Shown here: positions 6,000 to 15,362 of the stretch, piece after piece | Layout of the letters: every line of letters starts with the position of its first letter | How positions within the stretch are numbered: position 1 is the first letter of the stretch | Assembly: GCA_905209075.1 (NCBI GenBank) | Contig: CAJLRL010000001.1 | Coordinates: forward strand, 1 to 64,000 | Direction: 5' to 3' | Length of the DNA: 64,000 nucleotides | Source of the DNA: an uncultured Lachnospiraceae bacterium | Lineage (GTDB): Bacteria; Bacillota; Clostridia; Lachnospirales; Lachnospiraceae | Position numbers and translations under genes: made by a program | Notes under the pieces: generated by a model | Told to the model about the DNA's origin: nothing | Databases searched by the model: none | What the model saw: only the letters and a program-made list of their open reading frames with translations

Positions 6000-8900
6000 A
6001 TGATAGAAAAGTATTATAATGGCGTAATTGAGCAGATTTATAACAAATTGGGAAAGTCGGATAACAATATTGTAATGGTAAGTTACAATAACGTGTTTTC
6101 GATTTCAAAATTAGAAAGTGTTAAGCGTTATCTGGCAGATGATAACGTTGTTTTTGCATACCATGAATACGAAAATGGCAGATTGTGTGGAGCATATGAA
6201 CCATTTTTGGATATAGTGCGTGATATGCTGGATAGAAATTCTATTGATATAGAAGAGTTCATGAAAGAATGTGATGTGTATGAGTTACATAGATCATTGC
6301 TAAAAGGATATTTCGAAGAAGGAACATGCTATAGAAGAGAGGGTGTTCTTTTAAATGAGGTTGGATATGAGCAGACAAGGCTTTGCAGGGCGATAGCTGA
6401 TATGCTTCATAAATTATCCGAAAAGACACCTATACTTATAGTGTTGAATCGCTTTCAGATAAGCAGCAGAAGTACGATGGAGCTTATCTGGAGACTGATA
6501 AATGAACCTTCATCAAATATCGGTATTGTACTTGGTGTAAATGAAAAACGTCCGCAGAATGATATATTAAACAGTGTCTGGGAGGAGATATATGAGTATC
6601 TTGAAGACCACAGTCATATATATCATATAGGAAGCTCAGGAAAAGAACATGACACATGGAATAATGATATACTGATCGAAACGAGGGACTATGATAAGAT
6701 TCTTGAAAAAATAAAGTATATGTATGAGTTCCTGGATTATGAACAGGCAAAATTATACCTTCAGGATATTGAATGTAAGATTAAATTTGAAGATGTAAGA
6801 ATTGATGAGGGAACACTATGTAAATACTATGTACTTTATACATATAACTCAATTTTACTCGCAGAACTATCAAAGGCACTTGAAATGGTAAATTATGCAC
6901 TTCAGCAGGAGATGGTACAGAAAAGCCATAGCTATATGTGCGAATGCTATTATCTCAAGGGCACCTGTCTTATGTATCAGGGAAAGCTGCAGATGGCAGA
7001 AAAATATGCAAAGCAGTCACGTCATGAAGCAAAGCTGACAGGAGACGAGGATCTTATATTCCGTGCAGAGCTGCTTACCGTAATGGCAAAGATGTCCGGA
7101 TGGTATAACATATTTTTCTGTGTCCAGGATGTGCATATAGATGAAACGCTTATAGAAAAGCTGATGAAGAACGGCTACAAAAATCATCTTGCGCATATTT
7201 ATATATATGCATACGATAATGGTGCAGAGATGGTAGCGAAAGCGTACCGCTCTGAGGCATGTCTTATGTATTTCAGCAAGGGAGTTGCGCTTGCTGTGGA
7301 AATAGGAAACGAGCAGCTTGTCTATGATGCTTATCAGAAAAATATAATGATCGCATCGACAAACGGAATGAATGAGATAGCGATGCTCTATTCTGTCCGC
7401 ACATATGAATTTCTGCGAACAAAAGGAAATATACTCTATGGCAGGATCCTATCAGGCATAGGCTACAACCTTAGTGCGATGGGCAAAAATGATGAGGCAA
7501 TGGAATATTATGAGCATGCGATCAGGGTGTTTTACAGATTGCGTGTTCCAGAAGATATAGCAGAAGTCTATTATAATATGTCGCTAAGCTACATAATGCA
7601 GGAGCAGTATGCAAAGGCTGAAAATAGTCTGCTGCTTGTAATGAAAGCAATCGATAAGCTTCATCTTAACAGTCTGCGTGTATGTAATCTTTCAAAGCTA
7701 TACGGATTACTTGCTCTTTTATGTATTCTCCAGAATGACAGGTTTAACTGTGAGAGATATTTGTTAAACTGCAGACAGTTTCTGAATTATATAATAGAAA
7801 AAGAAAAAGCAAAAAAAGATATGGAAGTTATTCATGATTTTGCAAAGTGTGATGATGATATGTTCCTGTATACATTTTCGCTTGGTCTTTTGAAGCGTTT
7901 TGATGGGGATAAAGAATCTGCTCTGCAGAATTTTGATAAGGCAGAAAAATTTTTACAGCAGACAGAAGGAAATGAGTTTTTCAGTTATAGGATATTCCGA
8001 AGAGAGAGAATGAAGTTTTTTAAGGACATGGGAAAGTCTGAAAGATATGAGCATGAGGAAATGATCTTAAAGCAATATGAGGATATAAATGCTGATATTA
8101 CAGATTCATTTTCAGATGAAATATTAAAAAGCATTGATCTTAACAGGGATACAGAGGATATCCGCATATCAGAAAGGGATATAGAGTCACTTATTAAGCA
8201 TGAAGGACTCATGCGTGACTATACGACAAGCCGGCGGCAGATGGAATTTATAACGACGTGGCAGAAGCTTATAGATGTCACGGATAATGATGTAGATGCG
8301 ATGGTAAAAAATGCATTGAACACATTTATGAATCATTTCAGCCTCGACTGTGCTCTGTATATATGCTATCACGATGAAGAGGCACATGTACTTTATAATG
8401 ATACAGGGTGTGTTATAACCGATGAGATAAATAGAAGGATCGGGAAGATAATGCTTGAATATCCGCAAGGGTTTGCAATATCTAAGATAAGTGATAATTT
8501 CCTTGAACATCAGGATATCGCATCTTTTTTTGGAATAGATGACGTTTGCTCCCTTGTTGCTGTGCCATTTATAAAAAAGGGCAGGCTTACAAGCCTTTTT
8601 ATAACGTATGTCAGAATGAAAGACAACTGGCATGGTTCCATAGAAAGATATATGTTAAATGAGTCTGATCTAAAGATCTATTCCCTGTTGTTCAGGGAGA
8701 TGGAGTACGCTATAAACCGCATGGAGGCGAATCAGAAAATTTACGAGATGAACAGCAAACTCCATGTGGCAGCAGTCACAGATGCTCTTACCGGAATTTA
8801 TAACCGGGCTGGAATGTATGCCGTAATAAAAGAAATGATCGATTTCTACAGCACTTCCGATAAACAGCACGATATAGGGCTTATGTTTATCGATCTTGAC

Positions 8901-9323
8901 AATTTTAAGATATATAATGACACCTTTGGCCATGATGTAGGGGATCTGATCTTAAAGGAAATGGCATCGATTTTTCAGAATGAAGCTATAGGAAATGGAT
9001 TTGTCAGCCGGTATGGAGGGGATGAATTTATCATTATACTGGGTACTGCTGATGACAAAAAGCTTGAAAAAATTGCCAAAAACATATATGCAAAGATAGA
9101 ACGCTCAGATGGATTTAAGAAGCAGATAGAAGATTATCTCGGTCATCCTATATCTGTCGATAAAGATTCAAGGATCACCTGCTCAATGGGAATTGCAAAG
9201 GCTGGAGATGTAAAATGTGAGGAAGATATAAATAATCTGATACATCAGGCAGATGAGCTTTTATATAAAGTAAAAACAAGAGAAAAAGGCAATTATGCAT
9301 TTTTGGATTATGTGCTGAATTAA
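6000..9323 (+). CDS. diguanylate cyclase with degenerate ATPase-like, TPR and GAF regions
   Basis: Large cytoplasmic signalling protein of 1107 residues without predicted membrane segments. Residues about 1-200 resemble the NTPase domain of MalT/STAND-type proteins, but the place where a P-loop would be expected (about 24-40, VMVSYNNVFSISKLES) lacks a GxxxxGK[ST] motif. Residues about 230-640 are helical with tetratricopeptide-like repeats, clearest at about 485-560. A GAF-like domain follows (about 740-890), then a short coiled coil and a C-terminal GGDEF domain (about 920-1107) with the intact catalytic motif GGDEF at 1006-1010, so it should make cyclic di-GMP from GTP. No RxxD inhibitory site precedes the motif. 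AGGGGGAG lies directly upstream of the start. It stands alone between a repeat and a terminator. Confidence 0.85.
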   Translation: MIEKYYNGVIEQIYNKLGKSDNNIVMVSYNNVFSISKLESVKRYLADDNVVFAYHEYENGRLCGAYEPFLDIVRDMLDRNSIDIEEFMKECDVYELHRSLLKGYFEEGTCYRREGVLLNEVGYEQTRLCRAIADMLHKLSEKTPILIVLNRFQISSRSTMELIWRLINEPSSNIGIVLGVNEKRPQNDILNSVWEEIYEYLEDHSHIYHIGSSGKEHDTWNNDILIETRDYDKILEKIKYMYEFLDYEQAKLYLQDIECKIKFEDVRIDEGTLCKYYVLYTYNSILLAELSKALEMVNYALQQEMVQKSHSYMCECYYLKGTCLMYQGKLQMAEKYAKQSRHEAKLTGDEDLIFRAELLTVMAKMSGWYNIFFCVQDVHIDETLIEKLMKNGYKNHLAHIYIYAYDNGAEMVAKAYRSEACLMYFSKGVALAVEIGNEQLVYDAYQKNIMIASTNGMNEIAMLYSVRTYEFLRTKGNILYGRILSGIGYNLSAMGKNDEAMEYYEHAIRVFYRLRVPEDIAEVYYNMSLSYIMQEQYAKAENSLLLVMKAIDKLHLNSLRVCNLSKLYGLLALLCILQNDRFNCERYLLNCRQFLNYIIEKEKAKKDMEVIHDFAKCDDDMFLYTFSLGLLKRFDGDKESALQNFDKAEKFLQQTEGNEFFSYRIFRRERMKFFKDMGKSERYEHEEMILKQYEDINADITDSFSDEILKSIDLNRDTEDIRISERDIESLIKHEGLMRDYTTSRRQMEFITTWQKLIDVTDNDVDAMVKNALNTFMNHFSLDCALYICYHDEEAHVLYNDTGCVITDEINRRIGKIMLEYPQGFAISKISDNFLEHQDIASFFGIDDVCSLVAVPFIKKGRLTSLFITYVRMKDNWHGSIERYMLNESDLKIYSLLFREMEYAINRMEANQKIYEMNSKLHVAAVTDALTGIYNRAGMYAVIKEMIDFYSTSDKQHDIGLMFIDLDNFKIYNDTFGHDVGDLILKEMASIFQNEAIGNGFVSRYGGDEFIIILGTADDKKLEKIAKNIYAKIERSDGFKKQIEDYLGHPISVDKDSRITCSMGIAKAGDVKCEEDINNLIHQADELLYKVKTREKGNYAFLDYVLN

Positions 9324-9420
9324 AAACTTGAAATATTATGACTGTTTCTCTATAATTGTACGAGACAACGAGCAGTGCAATTTATAGTCCGCAGATAGCT
9401 TGTGAACTATTAAAAAATAA

Positions 9421-9458
9421 GAAAAGCAGCAGACCTGTTCGTAGGTCTGCTGCTTTTC
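9421..9458 (+). terminator. strong hairpin terminator after the GGDEF gene
   Basis: A perfect 16-bp stem, GAAAAGCAGCAGACCT with AGGTCTGCTGCTTTTC, and a six-base loop. The T-run is contained in the stem's 3' side, so it could work in both directions. It lies about 100 bp after the diguanylate cyclase stop codon and ahead of the DUF1275 gene. Confidence 0.6.
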
Positions 9459-9482
9459 ATGGATTAAGGAGAGATACATAAA

Positions 9483-10151
9483 GTGAAAATTGAAAAAAAT
9501 AAGATCCAGACATCAGAGACATTTGTGCTAAGTGCAATACTGGCTATGTCTGGTGGTTTTCAGGATGCATATACATACAATGTGAGAAAAGAAGTATTCT
9601 CAAATGCGCAGACTGGAAATATAGTGCTTATGAGCCAGCATATTATGATGGGAGAACTGATGAAAGGACTTTCCTATCTGTTTCCGGTAGTTGCTTTTGC
9701 TCTAGGAGTACTTGTGGCAGAGAGGATAGGGCACAGATATAAAGGCGCAAAACGGATCCACTGGAGACAGATAATTGTAGCTATAGAAATAGTTATTTTG
9801 TTTGCAGTAGGCTTCATACCTGAAAGATATGACATGCTAGCCACGATGCTCGTATCATTTTCATGTTCTATGCAGGTTCAGGCATTCAGAAAAGTAAATG
9901 GCTATGGATATGCAAGCACAATGTGTATAGGAAACCTGCGGAGTGGAACGGAAAGCCTTTCAATATATTTGAGAGAAAAACAGCATGGAGCACTAAAAAA
10001 AGCGGCACACTATTACGGGATAATATTTATTTTTGCAATAGGAGCAGGCATTGGCGGCATATGTTCGTTACATATCGGAATAAGAGCAATATGGATCTCA
10101 AGTATACTGCTTGCAATAGTATGTGCGATGATGATTAAGGAACATAGATAA
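9483..10151 (+). CDS. YoaK/DUF1275 family membrane protein
   Basis: Integral membrane protein of 222 residues with about six predicted membrane helices. The N-terminal segment AILAMSGGFQDAYTYNVRKEVFSNAQTGNIV (quoted in parts: SGGFQDAYTY, FSNAQTGNIV) is the family hallmark of DUF1275 (YoaK), proteins of unknown transport-like function. The start is GTG 9483 with AAGGAGAG about 8 bp upstream; no ATG fits the conserved N-terminus. It is followed after 14 bp by an LrgA-type gene and probably cotranscribed with it. Confidence 0.8.
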   Translation: MKIEKNKIQTSETFVLSAILAMSGGFQDAYTYNVRKEVFSNAQTGNIVLMSQHIMMGELMKGLSYLFPVVAFALGVLVAERIGHRYKGAKRIHWRQIIVAIEIVILFAVGFIPERYDMLATMLVSFSCSMQVQAFRKVNGYGYASTMCIGNLRSGTESLSIYLREKQHGALKKAAHYYGIIFIFAIGAGIGGICSLHIGIRAIWISSILLAIVCAMMIKEHR

Positions 10152-10165
10152 CAGGAGAAAATTTC

Positions 10166-10534
10166 ATGAAACTATTAAAACAAATTTTGATTATACTTGC
10201 AATTTCATTTATTGGTGAACTGCTTAAATACTTACTTCCGCTTCCGGTTCCGGCAAGCATATACGGAATGGTCATATTGTTCATCGGACTTTTGACAGGT
10301 ATCATACCGCTTGCGTCTGTAAAGGATGCAGGAAAATTCCTTATAGAAATAATGCCGGTGATGTTTATCCCGGCAGGAGTCGGACTTATGTCATCATGGG
10401 GAACATTAAAACCGGTACTGCTTCCGGTCAGCATCATAACAGTAGCTGCACTTATCACAGTTATGGCAGCAACAGGACGTGTATCACAGTTTGTGATACG
10501 AAGACAAAAACGCAAGGAAAATCAAGGCAGATAA
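10166..10534 (+). CDS. LrgA/CidA-family holin-like protein
   Basis: Small membrane protein of 122 residues with four predicted helices. The segment LLPLPVPASIYGMVILFIGLL (parts: PLPVPASIYGM) and the later MFIPAGVGLM are the conserved signature of the CidA/LrgA family. In Staphylococcus and Bacillus such proteins pair with LrgB and affect murein hydrolase activity, programmed lysis or pyruvate/by-product transport; the role here is inferred only from that. CAGGAGA precedes ATG 10166. The LrgB partner begins 22 bp after its stop codon. A short C-terminal basic tail (RRQKRKENQGR) faces the cytoplasm. Confidence 0.85.
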   Translation: MKLLKQILIILAISFIGELLKYLLPLPVPASIYGMVILFIGLLTGIIPLASVKDAGKFLIEIMPVMFIPAGVGLMSSWGTLKPVLLPVSIITVAALITVMAATGRVSQFVIRRQKRKENQGR

Positions 10535-10556
10535 AGCAAAGAATCAGGAGAAAAAA

Positions 10557-11249
10557 ATGGATAAATTATTTGAAACATCGCTCTTTGCAGGAGTTACGAT
10601 CAGTCTGGTGGCATATATAATAGGTATGGCACTCAAGAAAAAGTTTAAGCTGGCAATATTAAATCCGCTGCTTATATCTATAATACTTACGATAGTTGTA
10701 CTTGTGGCAGTGGGAGTCGATTATGATACATATAATGCAGGAGCATCGTATCTCAGCTGGTTTTTGACACCGGCAACGGTATGTCTTGCGATTCCGCTTT
10801 ATGAACAGTGGAATTTATTGAAAAAAAACATAAAAGCGGTAGCCCTCGGGATTACGGCAGGAGTGCTTACAAGCCTTGTAACAGTGCTTGTATTATCTGT
10901 GATCATGGGACTTTCACATGAGGATTATGTAACACTTCTTCCTAAATCTATAACTACAGCTATAGGAATGGGAGTTTCCGAGGAACTCGGAGGATATGTG
11001 ACTATCACGGTAGCTGTTATAGTCGTGACTGGAGTGCTTGGAAACATACTTGGCGAATTTGTATGCAAAATATTTAGAATTACAGAACCTATATCAAAGG
11101 GACTTGCGCTTGGCTCATCAGCTCATGCTATCGGAACAGCAAAAGCTATAGAGATGGGAGAAGTTGAGGGGGCGATGAGTTCGCTGGCTATCGCTGTGGC
11201 AGGAATACTTACAGTAATATTTGCCTCCGTGTTTGCTAATTTTTATTAA
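10557..11249 (+). CDS. lrgB: LrgB/CidB-family membrane protein
   Basis: Partner of the upstream LrgA-type protein, 230 residues with about six to seven membrane helices. Family-diagnostic features are the long conserved stretch LLPKSITTAIGMGVSEELGG (about 122-141, PKS-T--I) and GLALGSSAHAIGTAKAIEMG (about 181-200), which carries the invariant SSAHAIGTAKA motif. It forms the usual lrgAB operon with the gene 22 bp upstream. AGGAGAAAAAA precedes ATG 10557. Characterised relatives act in control of autolysis or in pyruvate uptake; neither can be chosen from sequence. Confidence 0.9.
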   Translation: MDKLFETSLFAGVTISLVAYIIGMALKKKFKLAILNPLLISIILTIVVLVAVGVDYDTYNAGASYLSWFLTPATVCLAIPLYEQWNLLKKNIKAVALGITAGVLTSLVTVLVLSVIMGLSHEDYVTLLPKSITTAIGMGVSEELGGYVTITVAVIVVTGVLGNILGEFVCKIFRITEPISKGLALGSSAHAIGTAKAIEMGEVEGAMSSLAIAVAGILTVIFASVFANFY

Positions 11250-11319
11250 AACCTTGCACCATTTTGGTGAGAAATTAAAAAATTCAGAAGGCTGGCATAT
11301 ATGCCGGAAAGGAATAAAC

Positions 11320-11904
11320 ATGATCATTACAATAGCAAGAAAATGTGGTTGTGATGCCGACTTTATAGGCAGAGCCATCGCAGATAAATATGGTTTGAAA
11401 TTTTTGGACAAAAATGCAATTGCGGCGCAGGCGAAAGAATGTGGCTGTTATGATGAATATGAGGAATTCTATGGCGAGACACCTGTTAATTCATTATTGT
11501 ATTCGATAGTTATGGAAACAGAAGAAGACAATGTGCTTTACCAGACACCGGCAAAAGCACTTGCATTTATAGACAGACTTGAGAGGAAAGAAGATGATCC
11601 CGGTTATGTGATACAGGGGCGCTGCGGCAACTATGCTTTTAAGGAACGGGATGATGTGATATCAATTTTTCTGACAGCAGACGAGTCAGACTGTATTGAT
11701 ACCATTGCCAAAAAGCACGGAGTATCTGCAAGAAGAGCAAAGGCAATCGTGCATGAGACAAATGACCGCAGAAAGACCTACCACAAGTACTACACCGGAC
11801 AGGAATGGGGGCAGGCAGATAACTATGATATGTGCCTTAATGTGTCCCGGCTTGGAACAGAGGGAGTACTTGCAATTATTGATAGTTATTTAAAATATAA
11901 ATAG
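11320..11904 (+). CDS. cytidylate kinase-like family protein
   Basis: Cytoplasmic P-loop kinase-like protein of about 194 residues of the cytidylate-kinase-like group (common in Firmicutes, distinct from housekeeping Cmk). It starts MIITIARKCGCDADFIGRAI, where the usual GxxGSGG[KR] loop is altered to ARKCGCDAD. Typical later segments are YGLKFLDKNAIA, GYVIQGRCGNYAF and VHETNDRRKTYHKYYTGQEWG near residues 146-166, the last being the most conserved block of the family. The open frame extends upstream to 11221 overlapping lrgB, but GGAAAGG just before ATG 11320 and the conserved N-terminus fix the start. The nucleotide substrate is unproven. Confidence 0.75.
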   Translation: MIITIARKCGCDADFIGRAIADKYGLKFLDKNAIAAQAKECGCYDEYEEFYGETPVNSLLYSIVMETEEDNVLYQTPAKALAFIDRLERKEDDPGYVIQGRCGNYAFKERDDVISIFLTADESDCIDTIAKKHGVSARRAKAIVHETNDRRKTYHKYYTGQEWGQADNYDMCLNVSRLGTEGVLAIIDSYLKYK

Positions 11905-11910
11905 TCTGTT

Positions 11911-13245
11911 TTAGTGTCTGTAAATATAATCATCGGGATTCCGCAGCATCATTATCATATGAAATGTTTTAGAGGGATCATCATAGTAGAAAGTCATTTC
12001 TCCATCATATCTTTTCACAACATTGGCAATACTTTTCACACCGAATCCATGAAACTGTGGATTCGGTTTTTTTGTACGCACAAGATTACCATCCTTGTCG
12101 ATAGGGTTCACACGGCATGAATCTATCAGAGTGATGATAGTCATATTTGTATTTTCTCTACGAAAGACACTTAATTCGATAAAAGGATCAACTGCCATCT
12201 TCTCGGCAGATTCTACGGCATTGTCCATAAGATTACCAAAAAGAATGCTTAAATCATCATAGCTTACGAAATCAATGCACTTGCTTCTGATATCGATGTG
12301 AAATGCGATTTTTTTCATGAGACAGATTTTTTGATAACGGCATATGAGAGAATTAAGCAGGTCGTTGTCACAGACGCGCACGGAGTGCTGCAATTCGGGA
12401 GAACCGAGTACCAGGGTAAGATAGGCTGCAATTTTGTCGGTTTCATGATGCTCGTTTAAATCTGCAATGGCATTCAGATGCTTCTTGATATCGTGAATGA
12501 GAATCTTCTGCTGTTCATCCTGTTCGGAAAGAGTCCTGTAGTACTCCGCAGAATCGGCATCACGCTGGCTCTGGAGTTTTAATTCGGCAATCTGGGCATT
12601 CTTTTGCTTTATGTGTTCGTAAAGACTGAAGACGAGGATGTTGATGAACAGAATAAAAATCATACTGATACTTATCATCATATTCAGATTATATTTTAAG
12701 GGTGTTGTAAGGCACAGGTGTACAAAAGTAGATGATATCCATAATGACAGCAATGGTATGGTGCACAAAAGTAAACGTTCCTTAGAAGAAAATCTAATCT
12801 CATTACTATTTTTGTGGCATATTGTATGTGATATAAAAAAGGAAACTATGAAATATAGTAATTTACATATAATAACCATCACGGTTGTAGAATTACTGAA
12901 ATTTATGTTTTCATAAAAGTTAAAGCTTGTATAAGAAAAAATAGTTAGCGCAATGAGTTCTGTGAATGTCATTGTTATTGTAAGAATAAGTGCGTGAAAA
13001 AAAGCATTTATCAGTGTAGTATGGTATAGAAAATAAAATGCTAATCCCTGTAATAGAACGAAGCTGATAGTATTAATATATGGATTTTGTAAAAATGAAA
13101 GTGCAAACAATACTGAATATAAAATAAATATAGTAAAATATGTTTTAAATTGTGAATGTCGCTTAAAAAATACAGTTGAGGTATATTGAATGCAGATAAG
13201 TGCCTCGGCAAAATATACCAGAATATAATAAATTGTTGTAGTCAT
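11911..13245 (-). CDS. AgrC-like sensor histidine kinase (GHKL ATPase)
   Basis: Membrane sensor kinase of 444 residues. Residues about 1-215 form six or seven hydrophobic helices; a coiled segment (about 215-245) leads to the dimerisation helix with IHDIKKHLNAI (candidate phosphoacceptor His), the N-box LFGNLMDNAVESA and the G-box HGFGVKSI typical of the AgrC/HATPase_c_5 group that senses peptides or cell-surface signals. It starts five bases after the stop of the LytTR regulator and forms an operon with it. No AgrB/AgrD pheromone genes are adjacent. On the opposite strand the G-box codons (about 12041-12073) form a hairpin resembling two terminators elsewhere in this window. The 3' end nearly abuts the convergent kinase-like gene (6 bp apart), with no obvious terminator between. 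Confidence 0.87.
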   Translation of the reverse strand: MTTTIYYILVYFAEALICIQYTSTVFFKRHSQFKTYFTIFILYSVLFALSFLQNPYINTISFVLLQGLAFYFLYHTTLINAFFHALILTITMTFTELIALTIFSYTSFNFYENINFSNSTTVMVIICKLLYFIVSFFISHTICHKNSNEIRFSSKERLLLCTIPLLSLWISSTFVHLCLTTPLKYNLNMMISISMIFILFINILVFSLYEHIKQKNAQIAELKLQSQRDADSAEYYRTLSEQDEQQKILIHDIKKHLNAIADLNEHHETDKIAAYLTLVLGSPELQHSVRVCDNDLLNSLICRYQKICLMKKIAFHIDIRSKCIDFVSYDDLSILFGNLMDNAVESAEKMAVDPFIELSVFRRENTNMTIITLIDSCRVNPIDKDGNLVRTKKPNPQFHGFGVKSIANVVKRYDGEMTFYYDDPSKTFHMIMMLRNPDDYIYRH

Positions 13246-13250
13246 AAGGA

Positions 13251-13958
13251 TTACCTCTTACTTTCCATAAATTGCAAATACACTTTTTTAAATTCAGTAA
13301 ACTTTCTACGAGTAAGGTATGCATTAAATTGTCCATCACAAAGGTAAATAAGTTCATGGTCAAAACTGGTTACCTTAGCGAGATTGATAATATAGCTGCG
13401 GTGCGATTGAAAAAACATAGATACCGGTAAATGGTCAATCCAAAATTGTAATGTCTGGGTAGAATCGAAATCGGTTGTGAGAGTATGTACTATGATTTTT
13501 CTGCCATAAGCTTCTACATATACGATATCATTAGTTGATACAGTAGTAACACCATTTTTTGTTTCTATAGCGATTTCTTTGTTGGCAGAATAATACAGTT
13601 CAAGCGCATCATCAAGATTTTGAAATAATCGTTGCTTATCTATTGGCTTGGATAAATATCTGAATACATGAAAGCGCATGGCTGCATCCAGATATTCAAT
13701 GTAGGATGTTACTATAAAAATAATAACGGATTCATTTTGCTGTTTAAGCTTGTTACCTACATATATTCCATTAAAACCGGGCATTTCAACATCTAAAAAG
13801 ACAATATCTTTAGCACCTTTATCGGACAGGAGCGATTCCCCATTATCAAAGGTTACAATTTCAGGACATGTTATTTCCTTATTATTAAAATATGTAGTCA
13901 CTATCTGGGATAGCGATTGTATAATTGATGAATCATCATCACAAATAAGTATTCTCAT
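13251..13958 (-). CDS. LytTR-family response regulator (AgrA-like)
   Basis: DNA-binding response regulator of 235 residues. The receiver domain (about 1-120) has the acidic pocket DDD at 7-9, phosphoacceptor D56 in FLDVEMPG, the Thr/Ser switch in FIVTSY and the conserved Lys in YLSKPIDK. The LytTR domain (about 130-230) includes the typical FQSHRSYIINLAKV segment. GAGGAG precedes ATG 13958; an upstream in-frame start six codons earlier lacks a site. It is cotranscribed with the AgrC-like kinase and divergent from the lipoprotein/ABC-2 operon at 14217, which is the likely target. An inverted repeat (14077-14090) in the divergent region is a candidate binding site. Confidence 0.88.
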   Translation of the reverse strand: MRILICDDDSSIIQSLSQIVTTYFNNKEITCPEIVTFDNGESLLSDKGAKDIVFLDVEMPGFNGIYVGNKLKQQNESVIIFIVTSYIEYLDAAMRFHVFRYLSKPIDKQRLFQNLDDALELYYSANKEIAIETKNGVTTVSTNDIVYVEAYGRKIIVHTLTTDFDSTQTLQFWIDHLPVSMFFQSHRSYIINLAKVTSFDHELIYLCDGQFNAYLTRRKFTEFKKVYLQFMESKR

Positions 13959-14076
13959 ATGAAATCTCCTCGTCAAAATCGGTTAAGATTATTATAGAGA
14001 AGTACACCAAGGATAGCAAGGAAATGACATAAAAGACATAAAGAGGTTATTTTTGGCAGTGAAATCGACCAAAAAG

Positions 14077-14098
14077 GACATAAAAATGTCGTTTCGTG
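14077..14098. promoter_or_regulatory. candidate operator in the divergent regulator/ABC intergenic region
   Basis: GACAT-AAAA-ATGTC (14077-14090) is a perfect inverted repeat, and GACATAAA also occurs twice about 40 bp upstream (near 14025-14040). The overlapping 16-mer AAAATGTCGTTTCGTG (14083-14098) recurs with one change at 19495-19510 in front of the second lipoprotein/ABC operon. Proposed as a binding site for the adjacent LytTR regulator; this is inference. Confidence 0.4.
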
Positions 14099-14216
14099 CA
14101 TTATACATGGACGCTTGTAACGAAATGGGATAAGTTATATGTAATGGTGGCGTGACCGTTACAGTCTCAGGTTACTGGAATCCGTAAAATGTATTAACAT
14201 TCAATGGGGGGATTTA

Positions 14217-15362
14217 ATGAAGAAAATCTGCTATATAATACTTATACTATGTTTTTCACTTGTTAGTTGTGCACCAACTGAAAGCGTAATAGATGATGGT
14301 ACACAAGCTAATACTACAGACTTAAGTGATTATGAAAATGTGCTAAAATCTTTGGATGAAGAACAGATAGGAAAACTTCCGCAAAATGTAAAATGTATTG
14401 TAAATGATAAGCTAAGCATTGATTCAGAAATTAATATCTGGGATGCAACAAGTTATTACGTTAAAAGTGGAAAAGTTAAGGCTGTTAATTTTTCGGAAAA
14501 TAAGGATAAATGCTATGATCTGATGGAAAAATTAGCAAAAGCGATTAATCTAAATAAGGATGTATGTGTACAAAGCCACAGATCTGAGAATGGTAATGAG
14601 ATTTATTTATGGGATAACAATTATACTCAGGATAGCATAGCAATCAGAAATGATTCAGCTTTAGCCGAGACGCATGACGGACAGCTTGCTGTTAGTGCGT
14701 CTAAATTTAGCACATATTACTCACCGTTTAATGATAAAGATAAGTTTAGAACTGGCAAACAACTAATGTTTATGTCTGCCGAAGAGGCGGAAGAATTAGC
14801 GGTTAAAACAGCGAAAGAACTTGAAATTAATGTTTGTGAAAAAAATGAATTATACGTTCTTGATGATAAAAATACATTAATATTTCCAGAGTATGATACA
14901 GATAAACAAAATGATACATATGTATTTTTTTTGTTTCCGGACGTGTATGGTATTCCATATAGCAGATGCCCTGAAAATGAAACGTTAACGGGTTATGCAA
15001 ATCAAGAAAATCATTTGGTAATAGCTATGGATGAAAAGGGAATTTCGTTTTTAGATATTCCACCATTGTATGATTGGGTCGAGACAACTGAGACTGGTGA
15101 GATATTACATCCATCGTCTATACTTTCAAAAGAGGTTGATAAACTAAAAAAATACGTAACATCCGGGGATATTGAGGTAAGTGAAATATCATTAGAATAT
15201 ATGTTGTTTGCAGATAAAAATGAAACTTATGATATTAAGCCTGTTTGGGTGGTTTATTACTATCAAAACCAATTGGTGACAGGAGAAAACAGTTATGAGC
15301 AAAAAATGGCTCTTTATGATGTATATGACGCATATACAGGGGAGGACTATAGAATACAATGA
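14217..15362 (+). CDS. lipoprotein, first gene of ABC-2 transporter operon
   Basis: Predicted surface lipoprotein of 381 residues: a signal peptide of about 16 hydrophobic residues ends in the lipobox LVSC, followed by a soluble extracellular part without recognised domain. The region around SAEEAEELAVKTAKELEINV (about 194-213) and the C-terminal repeat-like VVYYYQNQLVTGENSY resemble the two-lobed YycI/PepSY-like lipoproteins that accompany regulated exporters, but the similarity is weak. Its stop overlaps the next ORF by 4 bp (ATGA), indicating translational coupling to two permeases and an ATPase. Codon use is more AT-rich than the surrounding metabolic genes. No function is claimed. Confidence 0.7.
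   Translation: MKKICYIILILCFSLVSCAPTESVIDDGTQANTTDLSDYENVLKSLDEEQIGKLPQNVKCIVNDKLSIDSEINIWDATSYYVKSGKVKAVNFSENKDKCYDLMEKLAKAINLNKDVCVQSHRSENGNEIYLWDNNYTQDSIAIRNDSALAETHDGQLAVSASKFSTYYSPFNDKDKFRTGKQLMFMSAEEAEELAVKTAKELEINVCEKNELYVLDDKNTLIFPEYDTDKQNDTYVFFLFPDVYGIPYSRCPENETLTGYANQENHLVIAMDEKGISFLDIPPLYDWVETTETGEILHPSSILSKEVDKLKKYVTSGDIEVSEISLEYMLFADKNETYDIKPVWVVYYYQNQLVTGENSYEQKMALYDVYDAYTGEDYRIQ

Noticed and set aside
9863..10138. Overlapping plus-strand ORF of 91 codons inside the DUF1275 gene
   Set aside because: Unlikely amino-acid composition and full overlap with a conserved membrane protein.
12638..12916. Plus-strand ORF of 92 codons inside the histidine kinase gene
   Set aside because: It is the complement of a transmembrane coding region and lacks a ribosome binding site.
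11905..14216. Full Agr quorum-sensing locus
   Set aside because: Only the kinase and response regulator are present; no AgrB protease or AgrD peptide gene was found next to them.
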